From Paracentrotus lividus (taxonomy: Eukaryota > Echinodermata > Echinoidea > Camarodonta > Echinidae): DNA of 64,000 nucleotides. A model generated the notes under the pieces. It searched no databases. It was not told the DNA's origin and saw nothing but the letters and a program-made list of their open reading frames with translations. A program made the position numbers and the translations under genes. Shown one piece after another: positions 11,818 through 23,900 of this stretch. Each line of letters starts with the position of its first letter. The first letter of the stretch is position 1. The stretch is from contig CALNVZ010003433.1 in the NCBI GenBank assembly GCA_940671915.1, positions 31,913,317 to 31,977,316 on the forward strand. The letters run 5' to 3'.

Positions 11818-12406
11818 TAACTATACACAGCCCCGTTGCCGAAGGCGACGGGGCTGTACTTCCACCACCCCCATTTACAGCGAAATTTTAAGCAGTGATG
11901 TGCGATCAGGGGATTATACTGGTCAATTTAATCAATCTAATGTTAAAATGTTGTTGTAAGGTTTCTATGATGTTTCACGCGTAACAACGACTAAAAATGA
12001 AAGTATATAAGAGCTTCTTGACTTACCAAATCGAATTTTCCGTTGGCCTTGTCTCTTCTCATAGTGTTGGTGCCATCGCTGCCATTTTCTATGACGTCAT
12101 TTTACTGTGCGAAGACGTATTTAACTCTGTGGCGAAGACAATGCACGCACGGAGAAATATACGTTGATGGACTCAATTTTCCTGTATTTTTCTACATTAT
12201 TAGTTGATTACTTCATGTGAAACATTCGCAGATGTCACCAATTCGAGGAAAAACTTCAAAGATTTGATTCAATGTGAGTATGAATTCAAATAAGGTATTT
12301 TTGACCACGAAATTTGTGGTCATGTATAGATATTTTCAAAACTTCGCCAAATATGTCTACTGGTTCGTCAGTTCCCGTCGCTTCGCGACGGGGGCTGGTC
12401 GGTTTA
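11818..12406. mobile_element. Mutator-like non-autonomous element, copy 2
   Basis: This 589-bp copy, in the same orientation as the element at 9783, is flanked by a different 9-bp direct repeat, GGTCTAGTT (11809-11817 and 12407-12415). Independent insertion, not tandem duplication, is therefore shown. The left hairpin has a GAA loop where copy 1 has TTC; the right hairpin (CCCGTCGC TTC GCGACGGG) is perfect. TGACGTCA is at 12092-12099, and the minus-strand mini-exon (ATG at 12062, donor at 12026) reads MRRDKANGKFDL. Reading frame and donor are kept in both copies. Confidence 0.72.
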
Positions 12407-13227
12407 GGTCTAGTTATAGTCTCATTGCAATTTAATTCTTCCATTAGACACGTTAGATATTTTAAATTTTGTTTAGTAGAATTTTTAGACCCTTTTTGGA
12501 TATGCCACCTTGACTTGGCTGGAGCTGCTCAAGACACTTTTCTGCATTGACTTTACATTGGAAGAAAACTGCTGCAGTATGTACTTCCCAGTGCACAGTG
12601 CAAGGTCAATTATGAATTGACCATGCATAGAAGTGTAAGTGAGTTACGGTCAACGCACTTCAGTCATCGCAACCAGGAGGCGGAGCTCCTCGCGATAGCT
12701 ACCGGTAGCTAATCAGAGCGCCCAACAATCAAAATGCATTGTTCTCTATTTCTGTAAAAGCGGAATGGTAGACTTTTCTCCGTGGTCCGATGATTAAATA
12801 CTACAAAATTCGGCTTTCCATCACCAATATGAGCATGTGGGGCAGTGTAAAATTTACTACTATTTTCACAGGAAAATTCAGACATATTGTAAAGGTTTAG
12901 ATACTACAAATTAAAAATCGGATTTCAATATAACAATAAATCAACACATGCAATACATAATCATCACAAAAATATGTATTAATAGCAAAATATATAGCAA
13001 AGTCACGAAACCCTACCTCGCGTTCGCGGTCGGTGAGAACGTTGACAAGCTGAATCGAGCAGATATGAAAAGATTCAGTTCAAGACAATGGTGTCGTCAA
13101 GTTGCCAAAATGTTATTTAAAAATATGCCAAGGTTCGCTAAACTAATGATAAGCATGAATTTATTTTTGTGTTGTCGAGTCAAAACTTTATGGGAAATTA
13201 TCCTCAAAATGTACCAATTCTAGATGC
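12407..13227. other. Non-coding stretch with a short open frame
   Basis: A 91-codon frame at 12948-13223 has no recognised motif and ends at the edge of the next repeat element. No other feature was seen. Confidence 0.3.
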
Positions 13228-15985
13228 TTAATGAAGGTCTGGACCCAAACTAAGTTGCTTTTATAAGAAACAGAAAGAAAAAAAAAAACAGATTTAAAAA
13301 GTTTGAAGAAAATCAGACCAAAGACAGTTATGAATATATTTTTAATGATGCACACAAAATTGATAGCTATACCAAATTGGCAACACCTGTGATGTCATAG
13401 GGGCACAACTTGCCATGCATTTTTAAAATTATGTTAAGTTTTATGATAAATTTTCACTTCATTTGTTAAGAAACTGCTTCCCTCATAACTTTGGGCAAGA
13501 TATATTGATGTCAATATGCTATTGCATCACATATCAATTCTACTCTATGTAAAATGTAAAGTTAACGTATACCAATGTGCGGCATTATATCGTAATTAAA
13601 TAAGGCGCGTCCATTATCTAGATCCAATCGCAACGAGCGAGCGTTGAATACGACTGGAGCGAAGCGTGAAATTCTATGACAGCTGGCTGCCGATAGTAAA
13701 TTAGCTCACAAAAACTCGCTTAAGAGACTTCCGCAGCTGGAATGGTATTATCCGTTCGGTTCAGCAATCTACTCGTACATGGAGATGAAAGAAATAATGA
13801 ACTTTTATATGTTGTTAGTTAATTAGATTCTCAGACGATGGATGATACACATTTGGGCAAGCTTATAACATTATTGTGATGAAGATGTAAAAGAATCTTT
13901 ATTTCACATAGATCTGATGTCCAAAAGATTATTGATATAAGTAGTGATCTTGTCACTCTTGGAAGACACCGTCCACATGCGATATGCATGTTGATATGCG
14001 GAAATATCGACCCATCGAGGTTAAAGATCTTGTGTGATAAGGTTCAAAGTTGACAGGACTTCTTTTCTTAACCAATCGAAATGAATTTACCATCTCTGGA
14101 AAGGTGAGAATTCAAGCTTTAAAAAACGGCTTTCATTAAGCTGTAATATAATTATTGCGTTATCCAGGAAGATAATTATGTGGCGTATGAGCTATTTGAG
14201 AGCAAAATTGACCATAGTGTACAGGATTTGATCTGGATTAGGATTTCGAATTGACACAAGTGACCAGAGCTTTCCCCCTTTGCAGTAAGTTATTCCTATT
14301 TTTGAAAAAAAAGACTCTTAGAGCGTAATTATTCAAGTTGATCATTCTTTGAAAAGGTAGTTGCTAGCATAATCAAGAAAACAAAGTGAAAAAACTGTGC
14401 AAAATACAAAATGTCTATGCAGCGTGTTGATTTGCGTAGGAGTGATAAGCGCCCCTCTTCCTCTTAAGTTTACAACTAGAATTGATATGATAGCAGTCTG
14501 TGTAAAAAAATGGTACAGTCGGGGAAAAAATCGATTTAGGTGTGAAATCTTTTCATATAATGTGGTGTTTGTGGTACCAAATTTAAAGCTAAAGGATTTT
14601 TCTTGCTGATCGCGCTGTGTCCTGTTAATTTGCTTTTCGTAAAACAAAGTATGCTAAGTTTGTGCGACGAGGAACAAATCGAAATTACGCATTCTATTGT
14701 TCTGGGAGCGCTCAATTTACGGTCATTATGCGAAATCGTACACAAAGGCATGGGACGCGTGCGAAAAAATGGATTTTTCATTGATTGTAGAATAAATTAG
14801 TCATATCTCAAAAAATGCTGCACCAATGTGATGAAAAAAATTGCAGAAGAAAGAGTGATATTCCGCTTTGTGAATATAACAACAATACCACGTTGATATA
14901 ACCTTCACCACTATTAAAAAATGTTTTCCAACTGTACCATTTGATTTACACAGACTGTAATATATGTAAAATCAACACTTCATCTAGAAATACCAAAAAA
15001 CATATGCTATTGCATCTATGCATTTTCATGGGAATTATAATGACATTTCAAATGAAAAGTGATATTTTTCATGAAATTCAACATTCATAAATATCTTTTT
15101 TTTTTCTATACTGAAAACCTACTTAAAAATCTTTGTTTTTTGGTATTTCTAGATGAAGTGCTGATTTTACAATGTATGTATTGATGCAATAGCATATTGC
15201 CATCAATATATCTTGGCCAAAGTTATGCGGAAAACAGTTTCTTAACAAATAAAGTGAAAATTTATCATAAAACAATATTAAAAATTCATGACAAGTTGTG
15301 CCTGTGTTGCCAATTTGATATAGCGATCAATTTTTTTGTGCATTGTAAAGTTATTTATAACTTTCGTATTATTAGTCCACATTTCTTCAAACTTGTTTTA
15401 TTCTGTTTTATTAATTTTTTTTTGCATTTTATAAAAGCAACTTATTTTGGGTCCAGACCTTCCATTTAAGGTTAGTTTGTTGGCCAAGAATATAATTTTC
15501 GCTCAACTCTGTTAAAGAAATAACCAAAATCATGTCATTGTCGCTCATACTAGTATACACAGCAAAAGTGTATTGATGCAATAGCATATTGCCATCAATA
15601 TATCTTGGCCAAAGTTATGCGGAAAACAGTTTCTTAACAAATAAAGTGAAAATATATCATAAAACAATATAAAAAATTCATGACAAGTTGTGCCCCTATG
15701 ACATCACTTCTCTTTGTGACTGTGTTGCCAATTTGATATAGCGATCAATTTTTTTTGTGCATTGTAAAGTTATTTATAACTTTCTTATTATTAGTCCAAA
15801 TTTCTTCAAACTTGTTTTATTCTGTTTTATTAATTTTTCTGCATTTTATAAAAGCAACTTATTTTGGGTCCAGACCTTCCATTTAAGGTTAGTTTGTTGG
15901 CCAAGAATATAATTGTCGCTCAACTCTGTTAAAAAAATAACCAAAATCATGTCATTGTCGCTCATACTAGTATACACAGCAAGAG
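13228..15985. mobile_element. Element with ~330-bp inverted repeats, right arm tandemly duplicated
   Basis: The left arm (13228-13560) begins near AAGGTCTGGACCCAAA and is the diverged inverse of 15181-15470. That right arm is followed by a second direct copy at 15573-15985, with a 392-bp step at its start. Common words include TTGATGCAATAGCATATTG, AGTTTCTTAACAAAT and GGTCCAGACCTTC. Inside, 14955-15010 and 15130-15195 form another hairpin around AGATGAAGTGCTGATTTTAC. No transposase was recognised. This is best read as a foldback or MITE family with a local duplication. Confidence 0.7.
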
Positions 15986-16325
15986 CTGACCCTGCCCAAT
16001 CGTGGATACATTACAGCGGGCCGCGGAGCGGGGGCGAGGGGGGACCTTCAGCCCCCCTTTCCAGGCAAGTACCAAAAAAAACGCAAAAACGACCATTAAT
16101 TTGTGATTTTTAGCCTGTTCAGTTCCACCCCCCACTTTCGACTCAGTAAATTAGTATACTTTTGTCTGTACGACAAATGTTCGAATATGTTATGGTCGAT
16201 CGAGTTTCATATCCTGCCCGAGTTCATATATCCATGTAAATATAAACGTGTCAGATTTTCGCACGACTCAGGAGACGTACGTCGCGTAGAGTCGGATGAC
16301 ATCTTCCCGACGTCTCCGCGATTCC

Positions 16326-16350
16326 NNNNNNNNNNNNNNNNNNNNNNNNN
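16326..16350. other. Assembly gap (25 N)
   Basis: A run of 25 N interrupts the broken IL-17 copy in its second exon. Any frame spanning it has no meaning. Confidence 0.99.
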
Positions 16351-17116
16351 AAAGAATTTCGCGAGTTCTCATGCTGCAACGGCATATTCAACAACCTCGC
16401 AATCGCGTAAGCGTTTTACAGATACATTTATCGAACAGTCAGCCACTGCAAAAACAATCGCGAATGTAATGACACAGATTCTGATATACAAAAAGAGAGA
16501 ACAAAAAGAAATCTTAATTAGCATTAATAAGATTACAAGCACAATATACCATTACATAATAATATTAAATCTTTCTGTTTCGCTCAGCCCTCATGGCCAA
16601 TCTGCACTACTTCACGTACATGCTGTCCCTCTTTCACAACACACACACACACACACAACAGCCCCGCCACCCACACCCTCACACACACACCACAAACACA
16701 AACACACACACAAACACACACACCTACCTCACAAACACACCCCCAAACACACCCACACATACACTAGCGCACAGAAACACCCACACCACCAAACACAACA
16801 CCAACACACACCACAACACCAACACACGCACCCTCACACAGACCCTCTGACACTTATACAAACACACAGTAACTTTTCGTTCTCACTCTGTTCGTCATCA
16901 TACATCACCACCTGACAATAGCCTATTTTCCCCCTTTCAATCCCAAGGTTATTAAACACAAACACCTATAGATTAAAACTGGAAAATCATTTTCTTTGAA
17001 GATATGCACATATAACACGTCTCTAATAATTAAAATTTCCGGTACCTGCTCCCATTTTTCTTGACAACTACATTTAAAAAGTAAGGAAAAAACAAAATCC
17101 TTACCAGTTTCTCCAT
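16351..17116 (-). pseudogene. Interleukin-17-like gene copy, broken (5' part only)
   Basis: This is the inverted counterpart of the IL-17-like gene that starts at 20219. Exon 1 (17105-17116) encodes MEKL and ends at a GTAAGG donor. Exon 2 starts after the TGTATATCAG acceptor at 16480. It matches the intact gene for about 100 bases, but an extra base just after its first two codons shifts the frame and leads to an early stop. More indels follow before the N gap. Sequence left of the gap does not continue the IL-17 homology. It is either a pseudogene created by the inverted duplication or a real gene damaged by poor consensus. Its product would be a secreted cytokine if repaired by re-sequencing. 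Confidence 0.75.
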
Positions 17117-17988
17117 GTGACAATTGGCATGAATAGACGAACCGAAGATACGAAACAAAATTCTCACGATACCTCAATTGTAAAAAAAATAATAATAAAA
17201 AAATAGTCACCAAGATCAAAAAATTACTAAGCTATAGGCCATATATCATAATAATGAATTCGAAGCGCGAATGATACCAACCCCTCTGAGCCGTCTGTCT
17301 TTTATACTTCGAAGGAGAGTTGGTAATTTTAATGAAGATTGAACAGATACACAGTAAAAAGGGAATTTGAATTTAACGAGAATACTTAACATCAATACTT
17401 ATCATTCCGATCAAACGCACATTAGAAAAAAATAATTCACACCTCTTGAAGATGTATATGCGCAAGGTCAATTGAAAACAAAAAAATGGTGTCACAGAAA
17501 ATACTAAAATATAATATGTACGTATACTACATTACTGGAAAATAATACTCGGCATTATTTGGTAATTCTTCAACATATACGACGATCCTTTTTTAAGGCA
17601 CCATCACTTATATTATACCAAAATTAATTAATTCACACTACTATTTCAAGTGTTCCGGATACGAATTGAGGAAGAATACCATTCCATATTGGAGTAAATA
17701 AAATTGCGAAATAAAGACTACAAGTCATGTATACTCAGATTCTCTTCTCATCGACCATTGAATGCATGTAGAGTTTGTAAAAAGCACACTATTTAACAGG
17801 AAATTCTGTTATTAACGTAATTGCAACAGTGCAGCCACACGCGAGTTTCATTAAAAAACGCAACCTACTCGCCGAAATAGTGAAGACACCATCCCGACAT
17901 CTCATTTTGATAGTATGCAAAGTGCAATCAGGGAGGTGGAAACTCCTGGTGCAATCTAACATTAGAACTACAATGTCTCTCGCAGGTT
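16390..17988 (-). repeat. Left arm of large inverted duplication
   Basis: This arm is the reverse-complement homologue of ~19277-20960, with many small indels. The matched segment includes, from outside in, IL-17 exon 2, a CA-repeat block (16636-16830), intron 1, exon 1 and ~850 bp of upstream sequence. It ends at GTCTCTCGCAGGT near 17985. Shared upstream sequence includes the AAGACAGACGGCTCAGAGG block. Confidence 0.9.
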
Positions 17989-18269
17989 CACCTATCGAGG
18001 ATTACACAGCCGACTAGTTCCAAGGGCGGGTTGAGGATAAAAAAAAAAATCTTGCGAGCAGCGCGATTTTAGACAATCCCCAGATATAGGCCTATACTGA
18101 CCTAAAACGAGGAAATTAAACAATTTAGAAGTTGGAGTTATTGCAATAATGATAGCAGCGCGACAGCGCGCGAAACGCGGAATGGTTATAAAATATATGG
18201 AATAAATAAAGGGCACTTTTAGTATTAATTAATTTCAAAAGATAATGATTGGTAGTTAAGACCCTATAA

Positions 18270-18545
18270 AGTACCGCGAGCGCAAGCGCGAGCTGAAATT
18301 TTGACTGAAAGAATTACATATTGTCATTATGATTACCAGCGAGCGCGAAGCGCGAGCCGAAAATAGGTTAAAAGATATATGAATAAATAAAGGGGCACTT
18401 CAGTATATAATTAATTTTTTTAGATAATTGTGTATTAACCTTATTAAGTATCTGCGAGGGCGAAGCGCGAGCCGAAAAATTTGAGCTCAAAATTTGAGTT
18501 ATTGTGCATTATAATTAGTATCCGCGAGCGCGAAGCGCGAGCCGA
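18270..18545. repeat. GCGAGCGCGAAGCGCGAGC interspersed repeat, four copies
   Basis: Versions of this GC-rich word occur near 18273, 18339, 18449 and 18522, each followed by (T/C)GAAA and AT-rich sequence with GAATAAATAAAGGGGCACTT-like text. Spacing is irregular (65-110 bp). The same word recurs six times at 48778-49575. Confidence 0.85.
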
Positions 18546-18959
18546 AAAGGTTTTAAAAGAATATGAATTAATAAACAGGCACTTCCTAGTACTTTCTATT
18601 TTTCGCACCACCTCCTCTCCTCCCCCCAAAAAAAGAAATAATAATAATATGATGATGATAAATAAATAAATACATAAATAAATAAAAAAAAAAAAAAAAA
18701 AAAAGTAAATTAAAAAAAAAAAAATGCGCCCCGGATTTTTTTTGGGGGTATTGATTACTGCACTAACTCGGTAATCCCTGTGAACATCTATGAGTTAAGA
18801 TTGCTGCATCCAACTAGACTAGATGAGGAAACGATTAGGATAGCACTGGAGGGGGGGTGACCATATATGATATTGTCCAATGCTGTGCTGAGACAGGATG
18901 CTTCTTTAGGGACATATATGTGAGTCTGGACATATATAGGCATTTCTCATGCACATAAT

Positions 18960-19180
18960 ATTTTTACTAGGCACCCGCCCAAGGGGGGGGGTTCACCCCC
19001 CCCCCCGTAGATCCACCACTGCCTTCTCTCTCTTCTTTTCTTTCCTCCTCCCCTTTGCTTCTCTCTCCCTCTTTCCTTCTTTCTCCCTTTCTCCTCCTTT
19101 TTTTTTTTTTTTTTTTTTTTTTGCATCCCAAGGGGGGGGGGTTGAACCCCCCAAAACCCCCCCCGTAGATCCGCCACTGA
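18960..19180. repeat. G/C-homopolymer repeat with GTAGATCC(A/G)CCACTG ends
   Basis: Two direct copies of GTAGATCC(A/G)CCACTG (about 19005 and 19164), each preceded by long C or G runs, bracket a ~120-bp polypyrimidine tract. Related 'GGATCCACCACTG' text next to C runs occurs near 46370-46410. This looks like a dispersed element family with a homopolymer end. Confidence 0.6.
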
Positions 19181-19276
19181 CAGTCTGTACGTCAAATTTC
19201 AAAAGATTTTTTTTTTTAATTTTATAATCATCCCTGCCATGAATAGTTCCGACTCCAAAACACTGGAAATCGACCT

Positions 19277-20671
19277 GCCGAGAGACATTGTAGTTCAATA
19301 GTTAGATTGCACCAGGAGTTTCCACCTCCCTGATTGCACTTTGCATACACTATCAAAATGAGATGTCAAGGGATTGAGTATACTCTTCCAAAATCTTTAT
19401 CGAAACGAGAGGAATCCGAAGCAGGCTGTGGAACACTTACATTAAAACACACACAACTCGTTGTGACCATGACACTTTTAGCAATACCGGACATAACAGA
19501 AAATCCCTTAAAATAGTACTGCTTTTACCAAAACTCTACATGCATTCAATGTCGAATGAAGAAGAGAATCTGAAAGTATACATGACTTGTAGTCTTTATT
19601 TCGCAATTTTATTTACTCCAATATGGAATGGATTCTTCCTCAAATTCACGTATCCGGAACACTTGAAATAAAGTTAAGTGTGAAATTAATTAATATTTGT
19701 GTATAATAAAGGGTGCCCTTAAAAAAAGGAAATCCGTCGTATATGTGAAAGAATTACCAAATAATGCCGAAATATATATTTTCCAGTAATGTATGTATAC
19801 GTACAATATAATTTTAGTATTTTCTGTGACACCATTTTTTGTTTTCAATTGACCTTGCGCAATTAATACATCTTCAAGAGGTGTGAAATTATCTTTTTCA
19901 TAATGTGCGTTTGATCGGAATGATAAGTATTGATGTTAAGTATTCTCGTTAAATTCAAATTCCCTTTTTTACTGTGTATATCTGTTCAAAATCTTCATTA
20001 AAATATACCAACTCTCCTTCGAAGTATAAAAGACAGACGGCTCAGAGGGGTTGGTATCATTCGGCTTCGAATTCATTATTATGAAATATAGGCCTATAGC
20101 TTAGTAATTTTTTTGATCTTGGTGACTATTTTTTTATTATTATTTTTTTTTACAATTGAGATATCGTGAGAAATTTTGTTTCGTATCTTCGGTTCGTCTA
20201 ATCATGCCAATTGTCAACATGGAGAAACTGGTAAGGATTTTGATTTTTTCCTTACTTTTTAAATGTAAGTTGTCAAGAACAAATGGGAGCAGGTACCGGA
20301 AATTTTAATTACATTAGAGACGTGTTATATGTGCAATATCTCAAAGAAAATGCATTTTCCAGTTTTTAATCTAATAGGTGTATTGTTTAATAAACCTTGG
20401 GATTGAAAAAGGGGGAAAAATAGGCTATTGTCAGGTGATGATCTGATGAGACGAACAGAGTGAGAACGAAAAAGTTACTGTGTGTTTGTATAAGTGTCAG
20501 AGGGTCTGTGTGAGGGCGTGCGGGTGTGTGTGTGTGTGTGTGTGTGTGTGAATTTGAGTGTATGTGGGTGTGTGCTACTGTGCGCAAGTGTATGTGTGGG
20601 TGTGTTTGCGGGTGTGTTTGTGAGTAGGTGTGTGTTTGTGTGTGTGTGTTTGTATGTGGGTGTGTGTGAGG

Positions 20672-20702
<31 letters not shown>

Positions 20703-20960
20703 AAAAAGGGGAACAGCAAATGTACGTGAAGTAGTGCAGAAATTGGCCATGAGGGACTGAGCGAAACAGAAAGATTTAATATTATTATGTAATGGAATAT
20801 ATTGTGCTTGTAACTTATTAATGCTAATTAAGATTTCTTTTGTTCTCTCTTTTTGTATATCAGAATCTGATCATTACATTCGGCATTGTTTTTGCAGCTG
20901 CCTACTGTTTCATAAATGTATCTGTAAACGCCTTACCAGCCATTGCGAAGGGCTATGATG
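19277..20960 (+). repeat. Right arm of large inverted duplication
   Basis: Homologous to 16390-17988 in reverse. It carries the promoter side, exon 1, intron 1 with a TG-repeat block (20520-20700) and the start of exon 2 of the IL-17-like gene. Homology fades within exon 2 after about 20960, where the left copy runs into the N gap. Confidence 0.9.
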
Positions 20961-23900
20961 AAAATGCCACGTGCAGAGAACCTAACACGACAGAACTCAC
21001 CTCCATGTTGGAATTAGCTATAGCCGAAGACCCGATTCTTATTGGACATGTCCGAGCTATTTTTCCGAATCCTCTGGGTTCTTCAGCGCAAGCAATTCTA
21101 GGCAGTTACGACTACAATTTTACGACGCACGCGCATTCAGTGTCACGGTGCCATCGCTACTTCCTGAACTCCATGGAACGCGCAATGAAGACACGGTCAT
21201 TGTGCCCCTGGCGATACGTACTTCATACCGACATTGATAGGTGAGTCTCACTATAACACACACACACATACACACACACACACACACACACGCACACTCA
21301 CATACACACACACACACACACACAACCCATACCCCCACCACCCGACACACAAAAGACAAAGTCGTTTCAATTTTGTTATATTGATGGTAAAGTTTAGGCT
21401 TCAATCACTCAGAAAGGTGTATCTGTGCAGTGGTCCCCTCACCTGTCAAAAGTAGTAGGCCTACAACATAGCCAAATGTCTTGTTTTCAATTCTTTTACA
21501 AGACTTTTATTATGTTGTTACATTTTCATTCATAAGAATTTTTGTATATTCGGAAAAGAGAGACTTTTTCTCTTTTTTTTCACGAGAGCATTTACTGTAG
21601 ATGACCAGGCCCGGTCAATTTTTTTACACAAATGGGGAAACAAAAGAACAAAGGTAATTTTTGGGCGGTTGGAATAATAAGTGAAATAATTCATGAAGCT
21701 GTTTCACATTTCTCCGCAAATGATTTAAAGGTTTCGTTTATACTCTTCCGCAAGAAATAATGGCCATAAAGCTGGCAAGACAATGGCGGCTTTCCCGAAC
21801 ATTTAAATTCATGTTTGTTGTGGCTGACTAAGGTGGATTTGCATCAAAATCAGACGTTGCGATTATCCATGTTAATATAGGTTTTCCCGGTCGATTTTAA
21901 ACTCTTTTCATTCGAATTCGTTAATGTTCAGTCAATTTAAACGATACCTTACCGTAGCGGGGCTATCGGTAATTTAAGTTAACGTTTAGAGCAATCGATT
22001 TCGTTTATGTTCTTTCATAATCGTTAATGATCATTCGTATTCGTTTATGTGCGATCAAAAGTGTTTATGTGCAATGAACTTCGTCAATGTGCATGAAATC
22101 AAATTCGTGCGATCAATTTAAAAAATACCCAGCTGTAAAAAGGAAGTGGAGGTGAGCTTCCAGCAGTCAAATTCGTTTTTAGGCATGCAATTTAAAACGT
22201 TTTAGGCCTATCCGTGTGAACACACGAAGCAAGGGGGTCACGGTGGCGCCCATGGTAAACACAAAATAAATTTATAAGCAATAATTTGTATTCAGAGGCT
22301 GCGGAACGAATTTGAAGATGTGGTCACTTTTTTCTGAAAAGGGGGCCCTTTACCTTAGTGGCATAATGAGCAAAATCTATGGGATAGGGAGGGGATGGGT
22401 ATAAAAGTTGTATTTTAATTTATTATGCTGTTCAATATATTGATTTTTGAGAGATTAAAGGTGCCCCCTTTTAAAAGAAAAATGTACATTTTGGAGTTTC
22501 AGCAACTTACATTTAGAGTTTAAGCAACATTACAGTTTTATTACACACTTTAAGCAAAATGTAAAATTATTGCCCCTATGATAATGTTAAATACCAATTG
22601 CAAATAGATTTACATGTTTTAAATGATTTTTAAAAACATAAGTGCTAAAAAGGGCATTAAAAATACGTTTAGAGGGATGTAAATAGGCCTATGTGCTTTT
22701 GACAACACTCTTTTACAATAGTTGCCTCCGGCAGCAGGGAAATTGGTCTCATGCGTATTGCTTGGTATTCCTTTTTATGCGAGGTCGCATAGCGACCGAG
22801 CGGAAAAATTTGGTTTAAAACAAAAGAAACTTTGGAGGAAAAAGGGTTCTTTTTAGTAACAAGAATGCCCCTTTAAAAAAAAAAGTTGTCCTTGGGCCTT
22901 TCAAGAAGTCTAGCAGTTTTTTTTTAATAATATGAAAAGTGTCCTTTGTAGGCAAAAAAAAGTTTTAGTAACGAAAAGGGACAATTTGTATTTTTTTTTG
23001 CGGCATTCGGTCATCCAGTACGTCATCATGTAACGGTCACAGGGGTACGGCTTATTGGTCAATATTGTCGATCTTGAATCTTTTCTCTCCCTTTTTTTTT
23101 TCCTGGGTGATGGGGGCCGCGGCTGTCTACAAGCTATTTCTCATTTTGGGGCCCCTTTTTCTTTTTCCCGGCCGATCAAGCCCCCCTCAGTCCTACCCCA
23201 GGAAACGCGACCGAGGTGTACTGTCTTATATTGTTCTTTAAATTAAATCTATATTTTCTGGGGACAGGCTAAGGTCTCTTGTCTAGGGGAGGCCCCCTCA
23301 GTCCTACCCCAGGAAACGCGACCGAGGTGTACTGTCTTATATTGTTCTTTAAATTAAATCTATATTTTCTGGGGACAGGCTAAGGTCTCTTGTCTAGGGG
23401 AGGGGTTAAAGTGAAAAACGAGATTGGTGAAAATTCGGAATATTGTATTCCATCTTTAGGCTGAAAACAAAAGAAATGGAAAACCACCTTTAACCCTTAA
23501 ATATCATCATTTTCCCCTTAAATTTTGTTTAGCCTTGATGACAAGGCTGTAAATAGTCATTATTGATAATATTTTATTTTGATTTATGATTGGTTGAGAT
23601 TTTACAATACAATTTAGTGAAGACAGAAATTTCCATGGTGTAAAAATGAATAAAATGAATGTTTAACCCCAATCAAAATAAATTTTGACCCCTCCCCTAG
23701 ACAAAAGAGTCGAGCCTGTAACCATAAATCTAGATTTAATTTAAAGAACAATAACAAATCTCCACCTCAGACGTGTTTCCTTGGGGTAGGACTGAGGGGG
23801 CCTTGGTGGGTTGCGTGAACAAAAAAGGGCCCCAAAAATAAAAATAAAAAAATGACGAAAATGGCCATCTTCTGGGGGTGACAAACTTTTTTAAAGAAAA

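Larger units (their letters stand above)
17989..19276. other. Spacer between inverted arms; putative divergent upstream region
   Basis: This stretch is not shared between the arms. It contains the GCGAGCGCGAAGCGCGAGC repeats (18270-18545), a poly-A/AAT tract (18630-18725) and a GGGGG/GTAGATCC(A/G)CCACTG repeat (18960-19180). No gene was recognised. Confidence 0.5.

Noticed and set aside
16103..16915. 270-codon plus-strand open frame
   Set aside because: It runs through the N gap and a CA repeat and is antisense to the broken IL-17 copy. It is not a gene.
20387..20750. Overlapping His/Thr-rich minus frames
   Set aside because: Translation of the TG repeat in intron 1 of the IL-17-like gene.
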